In this document: one piece after another, positions 62,907 through 64,000 of the stretch
How positions within the stretch are numbered: the stretch's first letter is position 1
Layout: each line of letters starts with the position of its first letter
Assembly (NCBI GenBank): GCA_030949825.1
Contig: JAUZSC010000037.1
Coordinates: forward strand, 62,001-126,000
DNA from: Sulfurimonas sp.
Lineage (GTDB): Bacteria; Campylobacterota; Campylobacteria; Campylobacterales; Sulfurimonadaceae
Direction of reading: 5' to 3'
DNA: 64,000 nt
Notes under the pieces: model-generated
Databases searched by the model: none
The model's input: only the letters and a program-made list of their open reading frames with translations
What the model was told of the DNA's origin: nothing
Position numbers and translations under genes: made by a program

Positions 62907-63391
62907 ATGATTATTACTAATACTATAAAATACCTTGGCTATTTTACAGCATTTATCCTATTGCTCTTAGTCCTTCTAGTAGTCTACGATGCAACTGCTC
63001 GTTATTTATTTTCTTCTGGTTCTATCGCCTTACAAGAGCTAGAATGGCATCTTTTTGATGTTGTTATTCTTTTTTGGAATCGCATATACTTTAAAAGAAA
63101 ATGCGCATGTTCGGGTTGATATATTTTATGCTTCGTATAGCCAAAAGAAAAAAGCTTTTATAAATCTTATCGCTTCAGTTTTTTTTATACTTCCTTTTTC
63201 TTTACTTATCATTTATATCGGGATTGATTTTGTCCAGATGAGTTTTTCTCAAAATGAAGCTTCATCAAATCCTGGTGGGCTTGAGTACCGTTACTTAGTC
63301 AAAGCATTACTTCCTCTTTCATTTGTTTTTTTTATCCCTCCAAGCTTTGAGCGATTCTGTGCGTAATTTTAAAATATACAAAGCCTTATGA
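62907..63391 (+). CDS. dctQ: TRAP transporter small permease (DctQ-like), apparent frameshifts
   Basis: A ~160-residue four-helix membrane protein: LGYFTAFILLLLVLLVVYDATARYLF, LQELEWHLFDVVILFGIAYTLKENAHVRVDIFY, and FILPFSLLIIYIGIDFVQMSF. The frame breaks at six T (63070-63075) and CCC (63336-63338); one base less at each yields the full protein ending SVRNFKIYKAL at TGA 63389-63391, which overlaps the ATG of the large subunit. DctQ links the periplasmic binding protein to DctM for uptake of organic acids. No dctP gene is upstream in the window. Confidence 0.82.
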
Positions 63392-64000
63392 TAGCTTTGT
63401 TAATGTTTGTCGTTGTTTTAATTCTTCTTTTAGTAGGAATTCCCGTTGCCTTTGTTTTTGGAACTGTATCTATAGTGTTTGCATTTTTGATTCCTGACCT
63501 TGGCATCGAGGTTTTTAAAGTTCTTCCCTTTAGAATCTTTGGAATTATGTCCAATACAACACTTATGGCAGTTCCCCTTTTTATAGCGATGGGTTTAGTG
63601 CTAGAGAAATCAAAAATGGCAGAAAGACTTTTAGTTTCCATGAGCTCACTTTTTCGTGATGTGCGTGGTGGTTTAGCTGTAAGTGTAGTGTTAGTGGGTG
63701 CAATGCTCGCAGCATCTACGGGAATAGTATCTGCATCTGTTGTTATGATGAGTGTAATAGCACTTCCTTTGATGCTAAAAGCTGGTTATGACAAAGGTTT
63801 AGCATCTGGGACTGTTGCTGCAAGTGGAACGCTTGGTCAGATTATTCCTCCTTCTATTATCTTGATTATTTTAGGTGATGTGATGAGCGTGAGTGTTGGG
63901 GACTTATTTAAAGGTGCTTTTCTTCCAGGACTTGTTTTAGTTGGTCTTTATATTTCATATATTTTGATTCGTGCCTTCTTTCAGCCTTCTGTTGCACCGC
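63388..64000 (+). CDS. dctM: TRAP transporter large permease (DctM-like), partial at window end
   Basis: From ATG 63388 the frame runs open to the window end (204 codons). It reads LLMFVVVLILLLVGIPVAFVFG, IMSNTTLMAVPLFIAMGLVLEKS, GAMLAASTGIVSASVVMMSVIALP and GTLGQIIPPSIILIILGD, classic DctM sequence with several membrane helices. Its start overlaps the DctQ stop (ATGA). It takes up C4-dicarboxylates or related acids using an ion gradient; the ligand depends on a binding protein not seen here. Confidence 0.9.
   Translation, partial: MIALLMFVVVLILLLVGIPVAFVFGTVSIVFAFLIPDLGIEVFKVLPFRIFGIMSNTTLMAVPLFIAMGLVLEKSKMAERLLVSMSSLFRDVRGGLAVSVVLVGAMLAASTGIVSASVVMMSVIALPLMLKAGYDKGLASGTVAASGTLGQIIPPSIILIILGDVMSVSVGDLFKGAFLPGLVLVGLYISYILIRAFFQPSVAP

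Overview
The window looks like chromosomal DNA of a Campylobacterota (Epsilonproteobacteria) member, most likely a Sulfurimonas-like, free-living, AT-rich species. This is inference from gene content: a cytoplasmic FlgS-type kinase, a fused ResB/CcsA cytochrome c assembly protein, a FapA-ruvA-ddl-hydrolase-murF cluster, HugZ, an acetate module (actP with its DUF485 partner, acs) and TRAP transporter genes. There are no rRNA genes and no CRISPR array. There is one tRNA, tRNA-Ser(GCU), at 10131-10220.

Layout. 1-10056 is ordinary core genome: glyA 5' end, a DUF2231 membrane protein, RNase HI, cyclophilin, DUF485/actP, an exported thioredoxin cluster, a MerR/AhpD-like divergent pair, acs-pyrF and a LapG-like protease. 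10131-14430 is a mobile-element graveyard next to tRNA-Ser: a possible integrase stub, an IS200-type tnpA split by a complete IS630-family element, and a group II intron with reverse transcriptase. 14454-25442 is core and metabolic: radical SAM protein, HugZ, ArsI-like VOC protein, SelO, DUF255 protein, plsC-pdxJ-pdxA, tgt, efp. 25477-41196 is a defence island between efp and dnaE. 41193-56500 is core (dnaE, an orphan PemK-like toxin, apeB, flgS, ccsBA, hemH and others). 56654-57092 is a decayed toxin-antitoxin locus. 57168-64000 is core (fapA, ruvA, ddl, hydrolase, murF) and ends inside a TRAP transporter operon.

The most interesting part is the island. It encodes a full type I Wadjet system (JetA DUF3375, JetB DUF4194, JetC SMC-like ATPase, JetD DUF3322/DUF2220), but jetA is separated from jetBCD by about 9 kb holding a type III-like mod and res pair, a GmrSD-type DUF262/DUF1524 gene between mod and res, and two tandem SEC-C motif proteins. 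jetD ends in a 4-base overlap with the start of dnaE.

The sequence carries close to thirty apparent single-base frameshifts. Most fit one extra base in an A or T run of 6-9, and they also hit genes such as ddl that cannot plausibly be dead. I read them mainly as sequencing or assembly errors and give reconstructed gene extents across them. With one correction of this kind, secC2 ends in a TGATG overlap with jetB, which removes an apparent SEC-C/JetB fusion.
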